Part shown: piece after piece, positions 1-14,100 of the stretch
Layout: each line of letters begins with the position of its first letter
Numbering within the stretch: the stretch's first letter is position 1
Source: Amia ocellicauda
Taxonomy: Eukaryota; Chordata; Actinopteri; Amiiformes; Amiidae
Assembly (NCBI RefSeq): GCF_036373705.1
Contig: NC_089867.1
Coordinates: 3,750,501 to 3,814,500, forward strand
Length of the DNA stretch: 64,000 nt
Reading direction: 5' to 3'
Notes under the pieces: model-generated
What the model was told of the DNA's origin: nothing
Databases searched by the model: none
Seen by the model: only the letters and a program-made list of their open reading frames with translations
Position numbers and translations under genes: made by a program

Positions 1-169
1 CTGTTCGCAGATTGTTAAATGGTCAACCCCAAGCAGCGGAAGAAGCTGAGACAGGATTTTAAACTTGCATTCCAGTGCTCTGAAAAGTACAACAGTTTTT
101 TTTTTAACTGAACTGTATATTGGAGAGGGGTAGTAAATATTTTTGTTCTCCCCTCCCCCCAATTTCTAG

Positions 170-2671
<2,502 letters not shown>

Positions 2672-2931
2672 CGATGGTCACCAAACCACAGTCAAAATGC
2701 ACCTTTCTTAGTGTTTTTTTTTTATATATTTTTTTTTTTAAATCAATGTATTTTGTAATCTGAACCCATGAAATATGAAACTCCGCTAGAAGAAAACTTC
2801 AGCAACCGATCAAAATGCCCATCTTCATTTGTTGTCTTGAATGTTAAAAGGGAGCATTAGAAACATTTAATTCAGGAGTAGAATATCTTAGTGTTCTGTA
2901 ATAGCCTTTAAGATTTCGTGTTTTTGTACTC

Positions 2932-2937
2932 AATAAA
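2932..2937 (+). terminator. CTHRC1: Poly(A) signal of CTHRC1
   Basis: A canonical AATAAA lies about 260 bases after the CTHRC1 stop codon, in AT-rich sequence. It is followed within a few bases by a T-run and is the first canonical hexamer downstream, so the 3' UTR is probably about 280 bases. Confidence 0.65.
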
Positions 2938-3364
2938 TGAAACTTTTTTTTTTTTTTTTAACTTACTTTTGGGTTACAAATGATTTAGCATTTTTCTCAC
3001 TGGTAAATCAAATCTGCTGTGTAGTGATGTAAATATTGAAAAACTGATAAAAGTGAATACAATATATACACAATTCATAATGATATAGTTACAGCTATAT
3101 ATACACATACAAACACACCTTTCTTTCCTGTTTTCTTACAAACTCATTAAAGGACACACATACATACATAGATTAGCTTTGAACTTCCTTCTGAATACTA
3201 CTAAAGATGACATCAAACTTTGTGAACCTTTTATTTTTTTTAATTGGAAATATAATAACTTACTGCAACATTTAAGTATATATTTTTTAAGTAATATTTC
3301 ATTTAAATCCAACAAGTTTTCTCCTTTAGCACACTCAAAGTAAACTGCAAATGGAAACTAATCA
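2938..3364. other. Intergenic gap after CTHRC1
   Basis: AT-rich spacer between the CTHRC1 poly(A) signal and the Tc1 insertion, with T-runs and short TA and CATA repeats. I see no exon, RNA gene or transposon end in it. Confidence 0.5.
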
Positions 3365-3595
3365 TACAGTGAGGGAAAAAAGTATTTGATCCCCTGCTGA
3401 TTTTGTACGTTTGTCCACTGACAAAGAAATGATCAGTCTATAATTTTAATGGTAGGTGTATTTTAACAGTGAGAGACAGAATAACAACAAAAAAATCCAG
3501 AAAAACGCATTTCAAAAAAGTTATAAATTGATTTGCATGTTAATGAGTGAAATAAGTATTTGATCCCCTATCAATCAGCAAGATTTCTGGCTCCC

Positions 3596-3693
3596 AGGTG
3601 TCTTTTATACAGGTAATGAGCTGAGATTAGGAGCAGCACTCTCTTAAAGGGAGTGCTCCTAATCTCAGCTCGTTACCTGTATAAAAGACACCT
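3596..3693. repeat. Long palindrome inside Tc1-like copy A, just before the transposase start
   Basis: Arms of about 38 bp (3596-3633 and 3656-3693) are reverse complements with one T/C difference, around a loop of about 22 bp that is itself partly self-complementary (GCACTCTCTTAAAGGGAGTGC). It would sit in the 5' leader of the transposase message. Copy B of the element at 56.4 kb lacks most of the left arm and loop, as if the hairpin had been partly deleted there. Confidence 0.85.
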
Positions 3694-3736
3694 GTCCACA
3701 GAAGCAATCAATCAATCAGATTCCAAACTCTCCACC

Positions 3737-4724
3737 ATGGCCAAGACCAAAGAGCTGTCCAAGGATGTCAGGGACAAGATTGTAGACCTACACAAGGCTG
3801 GAATGGGCTACAAGACCATCGCCAAGCAGCTTGGTAAGAAGTTGACAACAGTTGGTGCGATTATTCGCAAATGGAAGAAACATAAAATAACTGTCAGTCT
3901 CCCTCGGTCTGGGGCTCCATGCAAGATCTCACCTCGTGGAGTTTCAATGATCATGAGAACGGTGAGGAATCAGCCCAGAACTACACGGGAGGATCTTGTT
4001 AATGATCTCAAGGCAGCTGGGACCATAGTCACCAAGAAAACAATTGGTAACACACTACGCCGTGAAGGACTGAAATCCTGCAGCGCCTGCAAGGTCCCCC
4101 TGCTCAAGAAAGCACATGTACAGGCCCGTCTGAAGTTTGCCAATGAACATCTGAATGATTCAGAGAACTGGGTGAAAGTGTTGTGGTCAGATGAGACCAA
4201 AATCGAGCTCTTTGGCATCAACTCAACTCGCCGCGTTTGGAGGAGGAGGAATGACCCCAAGAACACCATCCCCACCGTCAAACATGGAGGTGGAAACATT
4301 ATGCTTTGGGGGTGTTTTTCTGCTAAGGGGACAGGACAACTGCTTCGCCATGTACTGTCAAATCTTGGGTGAGAACCTCCTTCCCTCATCCAGGGCATTG
4401 AAAATGGGTCGTGGATGGGTATTCCAGCATGACAATGACCCAAAACACACAGCCAAGGCAACAAAGGAGTGGCTCAAGAAGAAGCACATTAAGGTCCTGG
4501 AGTGGCCTAGCCAGTCTCCAGACCTTAATCCCATAGAAAATCTGTGGAGGGAGCTGAAGGTTCGAGTTGCCAAACATCAGTCTCAAAACCTTAATGACTT
4601 GTAGAGGATCTGCATAGAGGAGTGGGACAAAATCCCTCCTGAGATGTGTGCAAACCTGGTGGCCAACTACAAGAAACGTCTGACCTCTGTGATTGCCAAC
4701 AAGGGTTTTGCCACCAAGTACTAA
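3737..4724 (+). pseudogene. Tc1 transposase pseudogene (copy A)
   Basis: The reading frame begins ATGGCCAAGACC ([16 protein letters not shown]), an N-terminal helix-turn-helix DNA-binding region, then a GRPR-like linker ([10 protein letters not shown]) and the catalytic domain with WSDET, HDNDPKH and SPDLNPIEN, a DD34E triad with 34 residues between the second D and the E. It cannot make protein. About 23 bases are missing after [10 protein letters not shown] near 4340, which shifts frame and stops at LSNLG. In the frame that continues, TAG at 4602-4604 replaces the GAG seen in the other copy. The usual C-terminus (ANKGFATKY) is still recognisable up to 4724. Known role when intact: cut-and-paste transposition into TA. 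Confidence 0.93.
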
Positions 4725-4934
4725 GTCGAAGATGTCAAATACTTATTTCCCTCATTAACATGCAAATCAATTTATAACTTTTTTTAAATGCGTTTTTCTG
4801 GATTTTTTCGTTGTTATTCTGTCTCTCACTGTTAAAATACACCTACCATTCAAATTATAGACTGATCATTTCTTTGTCAGTGGGCAAACGTACAAAATCA
4901 GCAGAGGATCAAATACTTTTTTCCCCTCACTGTA

Positions 4935-5590
4935 TATGATTTTAAAAACCTGGTTTGTTAAAAAAAACTCAGATGGAAATGATGAGAAGTTAATGATGAT
5001 TAGTCCCATTTTAAATATTAAAACTTGTCTAGTTTAGCTAGTGTATTTCCATACACAAGACTTGTCTTTTTAATATAAGATGCCTCATGGGAGTAAAATG
5101 ACAATAGATTGATTGCATGAACATGTGTGAAAAGTTGCAGGTGATGTGGACTGAAGGGTGGACGAGTTAGTTGTCATCATAAAATGGTTTGAATTTATAT
5201 ATAATAGACAGGAAAATGCAGATCAGGAAGTGCCAAGTTCTGCACAGATTAGTGCAAAGAACTTTCCAGAGTATTTATTTTCCAGGCCATATGCAGTTAT
5301 CCTATCTGTCCTGTACAGGGGTGCTTTTTTAAAGCATCACAGAACCTCCAAGCACTGCTGATGAAGCGGGGCGGTGGTCCACACTGAAACTGCCCCAGAA
5401 ACATTTCACAAAGCACTTGGCACCAGAAACATGAAGATCAACTTCAAAATGCAAAAATCATTCGCCTTATTATTTACCAGGGAAAAGCTGAACTTCACAA
5501 TTTTCAACTACAAAGTCTTCAACATTAAAATAAATAAATAAATAAATGTAATCTCACAGATTACCATAAAGTAAAACAAGCGATGGTCAT
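4935..5590. other. Intergenic gap between Tc1 copy A and the SLC25A32 3' end
   Basis: AT-rich spacer with a short (AAAT)n tract near 5527-5547. No gene-like signal beyond a 67-residue chance reading frame without recognisable motifs. Confidence 0.45.
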
Positions 5591-5596
5591 TTTATT
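5591..5596 (-). terminator. SLC25A32: Likely poly(A) signal of SLC25A32
   Basis: AATAAA on the minus strand (TTTATT on plus), about 410 bases past the SLC25A32 stop. A weaker ATTAAA variant sits closer, at 5858-5863, so alternative shorter 3' ends are possible. The choice between them is inference. Confidence 0.4.
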
Positions 5597-6002
5597 TCAC
5601 TCTACTCACAGGAGCTGAATCCCACCTGTTGGTTGAGTGTTTGCATTATGATAGCAGTCCTTTCCTAATGGAGCAAATTAAGCATGAATTTAACACCATC
5701 GCCTTCACACACATGCACATGAAACTACATCAATCCACCTTTCATAAAAACACTAAAAGACATTCAATCTTATGTACACCTGTGCCTTTTGCGGCTATCC
5801 CTGCTCAAAAAAAACTTTTTACAATTTGTCTTCCTTCCTTTGTCAATTGTCACTGCATTTAATGCCTTACAAAAGAAGATTTGCTCTCGACATTAGACAG
5901 GTAAATCGACCCTCCAGGTCATGTCTGTAAATTGTTCCCAAGGTTTTTATGCTCTGGTGTTGTGCACCTGGAGATGATAGGTACCAGGATAGCATGTGGA
6001 GT

Positions 6003-9000
6003 TCAGCTGCGTAAATTGAGCAAGAAACGGGACACATGTTCGTACACGACAAACGTAAGGCAGCACGCCGGGGTCACCCTGATCACATTGGGTACAATTC
6101 CCTTGTAGAATCCATGGACACCTTCATTTCTGAAACGACAGAAAAAAAAAGTGTACAATCATGATTCCTCTCAGGGAAACTCCATCATCCTCATAAGCCT
6201 TTATTCATTTTACATTTACGAGCAAATCAAGATAGACGATTCTCATTGAAACTCTGCACAGCCAAAAAATACTTACTGTGCTGTTCACCAAAACACAACA
6301 CAAAAAAAGAAGAATTGAATGCTCATGTTTTATTATTTTGAAATGGACTTACTTATAATGAACAAAGTAGTCTGAAGACACTGCAGTCAAATGAGGGGAC
6401 CACTGCACAGGGCAGCTTCAGTATTATGTAAAGGATGTTGACATGCAATAGCAGAGACTTACACTCGAATCGCTTGAGTTTCACTTCAAATGAGGGTTAA
6501 TGATTGGTGGTTATGCTGCCAATTCTAGCAACAGAAGCTGGACAGTTTGTTCCTGCCTACGCCAATCTAGCCTCTCCTTGTTAGGGGTAGTTTGGCAGTC
6601 TCTCTGCTTACCTCCATGTCCTCCTGATGACATCGGTGACTCCTGCGTAGTGATTGTGCTGGTCCTGCAGCCGAGCGCGGATCACCTGATATGGATACGT
6701 TGCAGACACTGCCAACATTTTCGATATAGCAGCCATTGTAATATATTCCAGTGGATTCTGAAGGGAATTGAAAGGCCATTCAGATTAACAGGACCACTCT
6801 CAACCTATGATTTAATCTCGTCACAATGAGTAAAATGGGAAGGAACTTTTCCCACTTTTCTGTTGGACCTTATCCAGGTATAACCTTAATAATAGCAGTA
6901 ATAGCATAATATATAATGAGTTATAATAATAATAATAATAACTTAAACACTCTTCTGCTGCTTTTCCTGATAAAATCATGATTTCATTTTGCTTTACTTA
7001 CCAACTGTGCTTGGGATGGCTTGTTCCTGTTTCTGTTATAGGCCCGCTTAAGTTCCTCATATGCCATGAACTGTATAGCCCCATGTGATGTGCCAAACAA
7101 GCCAGGGATAAAACCCTAAAGAAAACAAAGACATCAGATGTATATACTTGGTTAATATGAAGCACACCAATTAGTTAACTAAATCTCTTCATACGTATAT
7201 GCTAAGAAATGAGCGGAAATAATTATGTCTATTGATATAAATCGTCTCGTCAACATAACCTTGAACAAAGACTTTTATTAATGCCTATTCATATCAGATA
7301 CATTTTTTTAATCGCAGTTACATACAGGTTGGGTTTCAACTTAATTTGCTGTAGGCTGTTTCTTGATTAAGCTGTAAAAAGGGATTGAGTTTTGGAAATT
7401 GAGTTTTAGGGGATATTTTGTTCTTTCTAAAAACAACAGTGGATAGAAGAGTTTGAAAAAGTATTGTTCTGGTTCATGCTTCCCATAATACAATACTTAT
7501 AAGTACTGCCTCTAGTGGATGACTGTGAAACAACAGTATATTTTAAAAGTACAGCTATCAATGTCTAATGTGACTTATTTTGTTACGAAATGGGTCAATA
7601 CTCTAAGAAAAATTAAATGTGCATTATATCTTACATGATCAACATATCCAAATGACTTTATACATATTAACATAGACAAGTCTAAAGAAAATAAAATATT
7701 AAAATAATCTTCACTGATATTTGTATTTGTATTCAGACGACACTGAATGCGTTACAGGTTTGAAGAATAGATAAATGCAGCTTATCTGTTTTAGATATTT
7801 AAAACATGAGACACCATGAAAATAGATGAAGCGGACATCAACACTTTGAATCAGTTCTACAAATATTACACAGGCATTTCATTTTATAGAAACAAAGACT
7901 GAAACTTACCCTGTACAATCCCGGTATACCCTCATAGCGATAGATTTTTACGAGAGCATCAACCATGCCCTTATACTGCTTTTTGGATGGTTCACTTGCA
8001 GAGTCATACTGCAGGACCAGGCGAGTCTTTGTGACCCAGATTGGGTTTGTTAGGCAAAGCGTCAAAGCCCCTGAAAGACAAATGCAAATGTAGAGGAATG
8101 GGCGAGACCAGTAAAATTCACTTAGCTTTCATGACACTCACATGAGGACATACTGTTGAAAGTGGATGTTAGCATCTGCCCTTCATTATTACAGATTGAC
8201 AGCACATGTCCAAATACTTAATGAACCAAGTCAAAAAGATAATCAAAGCCTAGATATAATTAAATGTTTCTATTAGGTTGGCTCCAGAATTTGATTGGAC
8301 ATCTCCATAAATGTGAAGGCGTAAATATAATCCAGTACTGTACAGAAGAAAATAACTAATCTATGATTAACTTTGAACTTTAAAAATTTGAACTCTACCC
8401 AATCTAATGTTTTATTTTTCTTCCTTTCATTAGTTTGCTTTCTTGCTTCAGTGACATTTTTACTGACCTGCCTGGGCAGCAGAGACCAAATGCTGCGTAG
8501 CGGTCAGTTCAGACTGATTGCCTTCCTGCTTGTAGCTCTTGAGTGCATTGTAGCTGAAAATAAAACATGACATGAACACAGTTAGGTATCCTAGAATGTG
8601 ACTGTGGTATGAGACTAAGAAAATTAGTGGAGTTGATTAAAGATACTGACATAAAAAATATTTGTATACCAGTAATTACATATGTGACATGTTATAAACA
8701 TTGCACTCTCCTTTGAAACTATTTTGATATTAGTTTTTTTGCTAGTGCTTGACCCTAGGGCTTAAAATCAGTTTGCATTGCTGTAACAACATCTATCAAA
8801 ATTAATTATTGGAGAAATATATGCAATAGAATTTATGAACCACAACAGAAACAAAACATTATTCATGCCTTTCACTGATGAACCTTTATAACATTAAACA
8901 GAAATGAGAAAGTAAGCAGCACCTATTCTGTTTTAGAAGTAACATACAGACATGTAGGCTAATGCTCTGGATCTAGATTTGTTAAGGGTCCTGAAAATCA

Positions 9001-9648
9001 TAAACTTGAATTCCAACATCTGTTCCAAGGACAAAGACCTGAATGTAATACGCACAAGCAGAAATACAGCCCCCAGGACGCTCCAGCACCCCACACATTG
9101 GGTGTCACTCCTTTGTAAAGCCCCCGAAGTCCCTCTTGACTCCAGACACTTTTCATACAGTGTAATATTCCACTGTACTTAGGCCTCAAATCCAATCCAT
9201 CGCTCACTGCGCCCAGGAAAAGAAAGACAAACACAGTGTAGTTACTGACCACAAGTTGTCATTTTGGACATTGGCATCAGGTTTATGTTCTTATACAATT
9301 TTCAAGCAAAATACGATCACTGGAATGGAGTCTGGGGTATGGTATCAGAATTCATATTTAATGTGGAATCACTACCTCCATTCTGAAAAGCATGGTTCAT
9401 TCTCATTACTTACATTTCACTTGAAATGGGGAAACATGCTTTGTAATTACAATACACAACTTTTGAAACAGCAGTACGGTCTGTAGAGGCCACTGTAGAG
9501 CATAAAATAACTTGTAAAATATTGAATAAGTAAGCAGAGCCAGTACAGCAGAGTTATTGGTCTGTTTGATTAACCAGTGAGCAAGTATGTGAGTAGCTAA
9601 AGCAACTCCATCACAACTGTAAGTGAAAGGATGTCGGCTAATGCTCAA

Positions 9649-9682
<34 letters not shown>

Positions 9683-10660
9683 TTACTTACTTTACCCAGG
9701 GATGAGGCCCTGACAGAGATACAATTAGGCCTATCCAGATTAGATAAGCACATGTTTACACTGTTAGTAAAAGCACATGGCACAGGGTGGACTCAATTTG
9801 CAGACAGCCACTGTATCAATATGAACAATGATGGCATTTGAACCAGTAAGCATAGCTAGCAAATGGTATTTTGGAGAATGCCATCTGCTACTGAGCAGGG
9901 AACAATTTTAGCCACCGGATGGTCACAGCTAGTGGTTTGTGAAGGCCTTCATATGCCAACAGCCAACTGCCCAAAGAGGGCACTTTTTTTTTTTTTTTTT
10001 TTATTAGGAAAGATGGTTTGTCAGTTCTTTTTCACACATGCAAAGCCCCTAAGAGGATGGTTGTCCAATCGCATCAAATTAACCCCACTGAATACACATG
10101 GACTACAGGCTACTCCAATAACCTCAACCTGCCAACTTCAACCCATTTCTTGGAGGCCCAATACAGATTCAGTCTACAAGCACAATTCTGCCATGTGGCG
10201 CCACACAGTCGGCGTTTAGACAGTGCTGTGTGTCGTCAATAATAAACTGCTGTTCTTTATTGAAAAATGTCAAGTCTATATACAGACTTTACAATATATA
10301 AAGACATCATAACACATCATTAAGTTATATATGCATAGCATTTGAAAACAAACTTTCCCGATATAGATAAACACCACGGATAATGTTCCATTTGCACATG
10401 CGCTATATTCAGTTGGGCTCATGTCTATCGGACCATTTGGCAAAGTCTGCCGATGACATACCTGCGAACCTGATTTTGACAAGGTCCAGAGGGTGAAGCA
10501 CCAGGGTGGACACCACCCCTCCGCTCAGTCCAGCCACCAGGTTCTCGTATTTGACGTGACTGAAGAGCCGGCGCAGGTCTGCCTTGGCTGGCAGCGACGC
10601 GGATGGAGACGTCGCTGCGCCAGGTAACGCTGCAGCACCTTCTCCAGTAGCAGGGCTCAT
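6003..10660 (-). CDS. SLC25A32: Mitochondrial folate/FAD carrier, solute carrier family 25 member 32
   Basis: Seven coding exons read on the minus strand: 10660-10462, 9206-9056, 8553-8468, 8070-7910, 7115-7002, 6757-6612 and 6129-6003. They sum to 984 nt (327 codons plus TGA), all with GT/AG borders and consistent phases. The protein has the three-fold mitochondrial carrier layout. Signature motifs are PLDLVKIR (residues 57-64), PIWVTKTR (155-162) and PYQVIRAR (from 259). The tryptophan in the second motif is typical of the folate/FAD subgroup. The C-terminus reads [20 protein letters not shown]. Known role: imports tetrahydrofolate and FAD across the inner mitochondrial membrane. The N-terminus before [10 protein letters not shown] is alanine/serine-rich and somewhat longer than in mammals (human about 315 residues). 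The start is the ATG at 10660, in frame with and just upstream of the conserved region. The gene is head-to-head with DCAF13, 528 bp apart. Introns are mostly unremarkable, with an (ATT)n tract and a T-run in intron 1. Confidence 0.97.
9650..9682. repeat. (ATT)n microsatellite in SLC25A32 intron 1
   Basis: About eleven consecutive TTA/ATT units. It creates spurious isoleucine-rich reading frames on both strands. Intron 1 spans 9207-10461. Confidence 0.95.
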
Positions 10661-11188
10661 ATTTAAGTATAGAAAATCAACAGAAGTACATACACATATT
10701 CACACATCTGCCCCAGACTGCTAATGGTCATTTACACACGTAAACAGTCGGCAGAAGCCATCATTACCCAGCTTTCGATCAGCGCAGGTTGCGCAGCAAA
10801 GGCGTGTACAGCAACGAAACAACCTCTAGCCTACGACCTTTGGGAAAGCTTTCCGATTGGAGAAAGGATTGCATCATTTGTATACACGATTCCAACGACA
10901 TCCGTCCCAATGAAACTAAAGGAATGATGAGGGTGTGTTTAAAACAGAGAAATGTGATCTGTTTTGGGTGTCTCCCAGCCCTAACTTGAAACGGTCGGGT
11001 AAAAAATGCTTGCCATCAGTGGCAATGGCTCCCGGTGGCTTCACCCAGGCCACGTGACGATAACAGATGACCCATGACCTTTTCTGGGAACACGTGTGCA
11101 AGATGGAGTAACGCACGTTTGGTTCCTTTTGTATATTTCTATTAAATATACAACCCATTTAATCATAATTTCCCAGCGTACTTGTAAA
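10661..11188. promoter_or_regulatory. Bidirectional promoter between SLC25A32 and DCAF13
   Basis: The 528 bp between two divergent ATG codons must hold both promoters and both 5' leaders. Visible elements: inverted CCAAT (GATTGG, 10855-10860), a forward CCAAT (10907-10911), and two CACGTG E-boxes (11051-11056, within CACGTGAC, and 11091-11096). There is no clear TATA box at a useful place. CCAAT and E-boxes without TATA suit housekeeping divergent promoters. Binding of NF-Y and USF/MYC/MiT factors is inferred from the motifs only. Confidence 0.75.
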
Positions 11189-14100
11189 ATGAAGGTGAAG
11201 GTATTGAGCAGAAACCCGGATGATTATATCCGTGAAACGAAGAAGGATATTCAGCGAGGTAAGGACGTGTTCAGTGTGAATTTTCCCACACAGATCCGAT
11301 GTTGCTGGTTTGTTTTTTTAATTCCCAAACGAAACTAGTGCTACTTTTTAACAAGATACAAAACCTATTTAGAGCCATTGTCAAGTACAGGATGGATTAT
11401 AATAAATGTAACGATTTTGTGATGGGTTTGTGTTATGGGGAAATGTATATGTCATAAAAAACGTTATGTATTCTGCAAGGAAAAGTTCTAGTTCTTTGGC
11501 TACATCTGATACTGAGGCTTATTGATGTCTATGTGTTCATATACAAAACAACGTACGCTATTTGTGATACTTTGGGATTTTGAAACCCCTCGATCACAGG
11601 GTTCAATGGTGTATAACTCTTATATCAGGCATTCATGCTAAAATGTGCTCGAACTGGTAGGCTACATACGTGATTGATAACTAAGATTGGGTGTAATTGC
11701 ATGTTTATGTTTTAAGTTGGCCGCACTTTATCATGGTGTGCATCTCCTTCCAGTTCCCAGGAACTATGACCCAACCTTGCACCCCTTTGAGGTGCCAAGA
11801 GAGTACACCCGAGCCCTCAATGCCACCAAACTGGAGCGGGTGTTTGCTAAGCCATTCCTGGCCTCTCTGGATGGGCACAAGGACAGTCTGAGCTGCATGG
11901 TCAAACACCCCACCAGTCTGTCCACACTGCTTTCAGGAGCCTGTGATGGGGAGGTAAGCAGGGGAACACATAAACAATAAGTTTTACTAATTGTCCAATG
12001 AGGTTTATAAAAAAAAAAAAAAAAAAAAAAAAATAGGTTACAGCACATTAAGTTGATTGTCAGCTACTTTTTTTTTTTGCCTCTTTAAGAGAGTCTTTAG
12101 GCCCAGGTAGATATTGATGACTAGTAGGGTTTCCTCACAGACCCATTTATTTTCTATGTTGTTCATTATTTTTGGGCACTGAAAACTATAAATCCGTATA
12201 TATAATGAATGATGTAAGAATTCCAAGGCTTGACTTTGTAATACTACAAAAAGCAAATTTCAGATGAATCAAAGTAATTTATTGCTTATGCAATTGTTTT
12301 ACAAAAGGCATGTTTTAGGCAAACATTTTGTATCCCTTTGTTTAATTCAACAGGTCAAAATCTGGAACTTGACCAAACGGGAGTGTGTGCGTTCAGTACA
12401 GGCACACGAAGGGTTCGTGCGAGGGATGTGTGCCAGATTCTGCGGCACTTCTTTCTTCACGGTAAACAAATGGCATTTAAACAACTTTCCACTTGACTTT
12501 AAATTATTTTATAATATTATAAACCGCTGAAACTGTGTTTTCTTGTTAACGAAAATCTATGAAGTTGTATGCTAGTTTTGGCAAGTTTTATTGATTCATA
12601 TTATTTGTGTTGTTAGAGGAAGTTTATTATGTATTGAGATGGGCTACTGCTTTTGCCTTTGGTTTTCACAAAATGTTACTTCTTTAAAGCACTGTGAAAT
12701 CAATATACAGGTAGTGCAACAGAAACAATTTCCTTAAAAGTTTCAAGGCCCCTAAAAACCTCTCCAAAAACCCATCAATGAACACTCTCTTTCCACTGTG
12801 TATGTTTTTGCTTGAGTCAACAAAAAGTGCCAGACAGCATGAAAACAGTTATGCAAACTGCAGAAAATATGTCCCTCAGGAGGACCTATTTTTCCCATTA
12901 GGCTTACTTGAAATTTAGAAAATCTCATCTGGTTTTATTTGTTTGTGCTTGTAATGAACAGATTGGAGATGACAAAACCATCAAACAATGGAATATGGAG
13001 GGACCTGCATATGGTGAGGAAGAAGAGCCACTGAACACAATACTCGGAAAGGTATGGCCTACTCGGCAGTGAAAGTGTTGTATTATACACAGTACCTTGT
13101 ATGGCTTGAGCGCTGAATTTTCAATATTTCTTTGACCAAGAAAATGTAATGTCCTTAACCTGCAAGCGATGTAAGTCTCATTTCCTTTTGGTAATTGAAT
13201 ACGTAGTCAAGATGATTATCCATACTACATACTACAGAAGCAGTCTGATAACCATCACGTCTGTTACTTCTATACAATAATATGTGATGCTGAAGATGGC
13301 AAGTGCAAAAAATAATCTAGTATAAAAACCTAGATCTATATAAAAATCGACATTATCTACATTATCTCCTCAGCTTTCACATTTCTAACCCAGTATTTGA
13401 TGGGACATTAACATTAAGTGTATGCAGAAAAATGTGGGCAGAATATTCTATAGTGGGTTGGGGTTTATGGGTGAAAGCCCGATACTTTTTTACTTGAAGA
13501 ATGACCTTGTGGTGGTGGTTGTTCTCAGGTAGTGTACACAGGAATTGACCACCATTGGAAAGAAGGCACCTTTGCCACATGTGGGCAGCAGGTGGACATC
13601 TGGAACGAACAGAGGACCAGCCCCATACGCACCTTCACTTGGGGCGTGGACAGCATCAACAGTGTCCGCTTCAATCCTGTGGAGGTAATGACAGCCATCT
13701 TGTTACATCTACAACCAGACACTCAGAGGAAGTGAAAAGCAAAGTTGCTTTTATGCGTTTAATTTTTCCTAGCTGAGCTAATGGTGATATTGTGAAGTGT
13801 GGACAGCTTAAGCACAATGACCGAAACATACCAGGTGACAGTTTCATTACCTCTCTAATAGGGAAATAAACAATCAATCAAACCAAAAATCAAATAAAAA
13901 CATTAGTCAAAAAGCTGCACAATGTCATGGGAGTGCTATTGTTATTATTAAGCTTCACAGACAAGTTTAATCACATAATAAAGTGTATATGTTTTGAAAG
14001 ATTGATTGACTTTCATAGACAATCAGCAGCTCACTGAATACTTCCAGTTGCAGAAAAGGTCCCCTGTGATCATCTTTAACTACATATGAAACAAAACATG

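Larger units (their letters stand above)
3367..4932 (+). mobile_element. Tc1-like DNA transposon, inactive copy A
   Basis: A 1566 bp element bounded by TA dinucleotides (3365-3366 and 4933-4934). Its terminal inverted repeats of about 200 bp begin CAGTGAGGGAAAAA. Each repeat holds two copies of a motif around AAGTATTTGATCCCCT, one at the tip and one near 3551-3569, which is the IR/DR arrangement where transposase binds twice per end. It lies in the intergenic gap between the convergent 3' ends of CTHRC1 and SLC25A32. A second member of the same family is at 56216-57712. Confidence 0.95.

Noticed and set aside
3970..4464. 164-residue minus-strand frame across Tc1 copy A (and its twin at 56760-57245)
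   Set aside because: Shadow frame opposite the transposase coding region.
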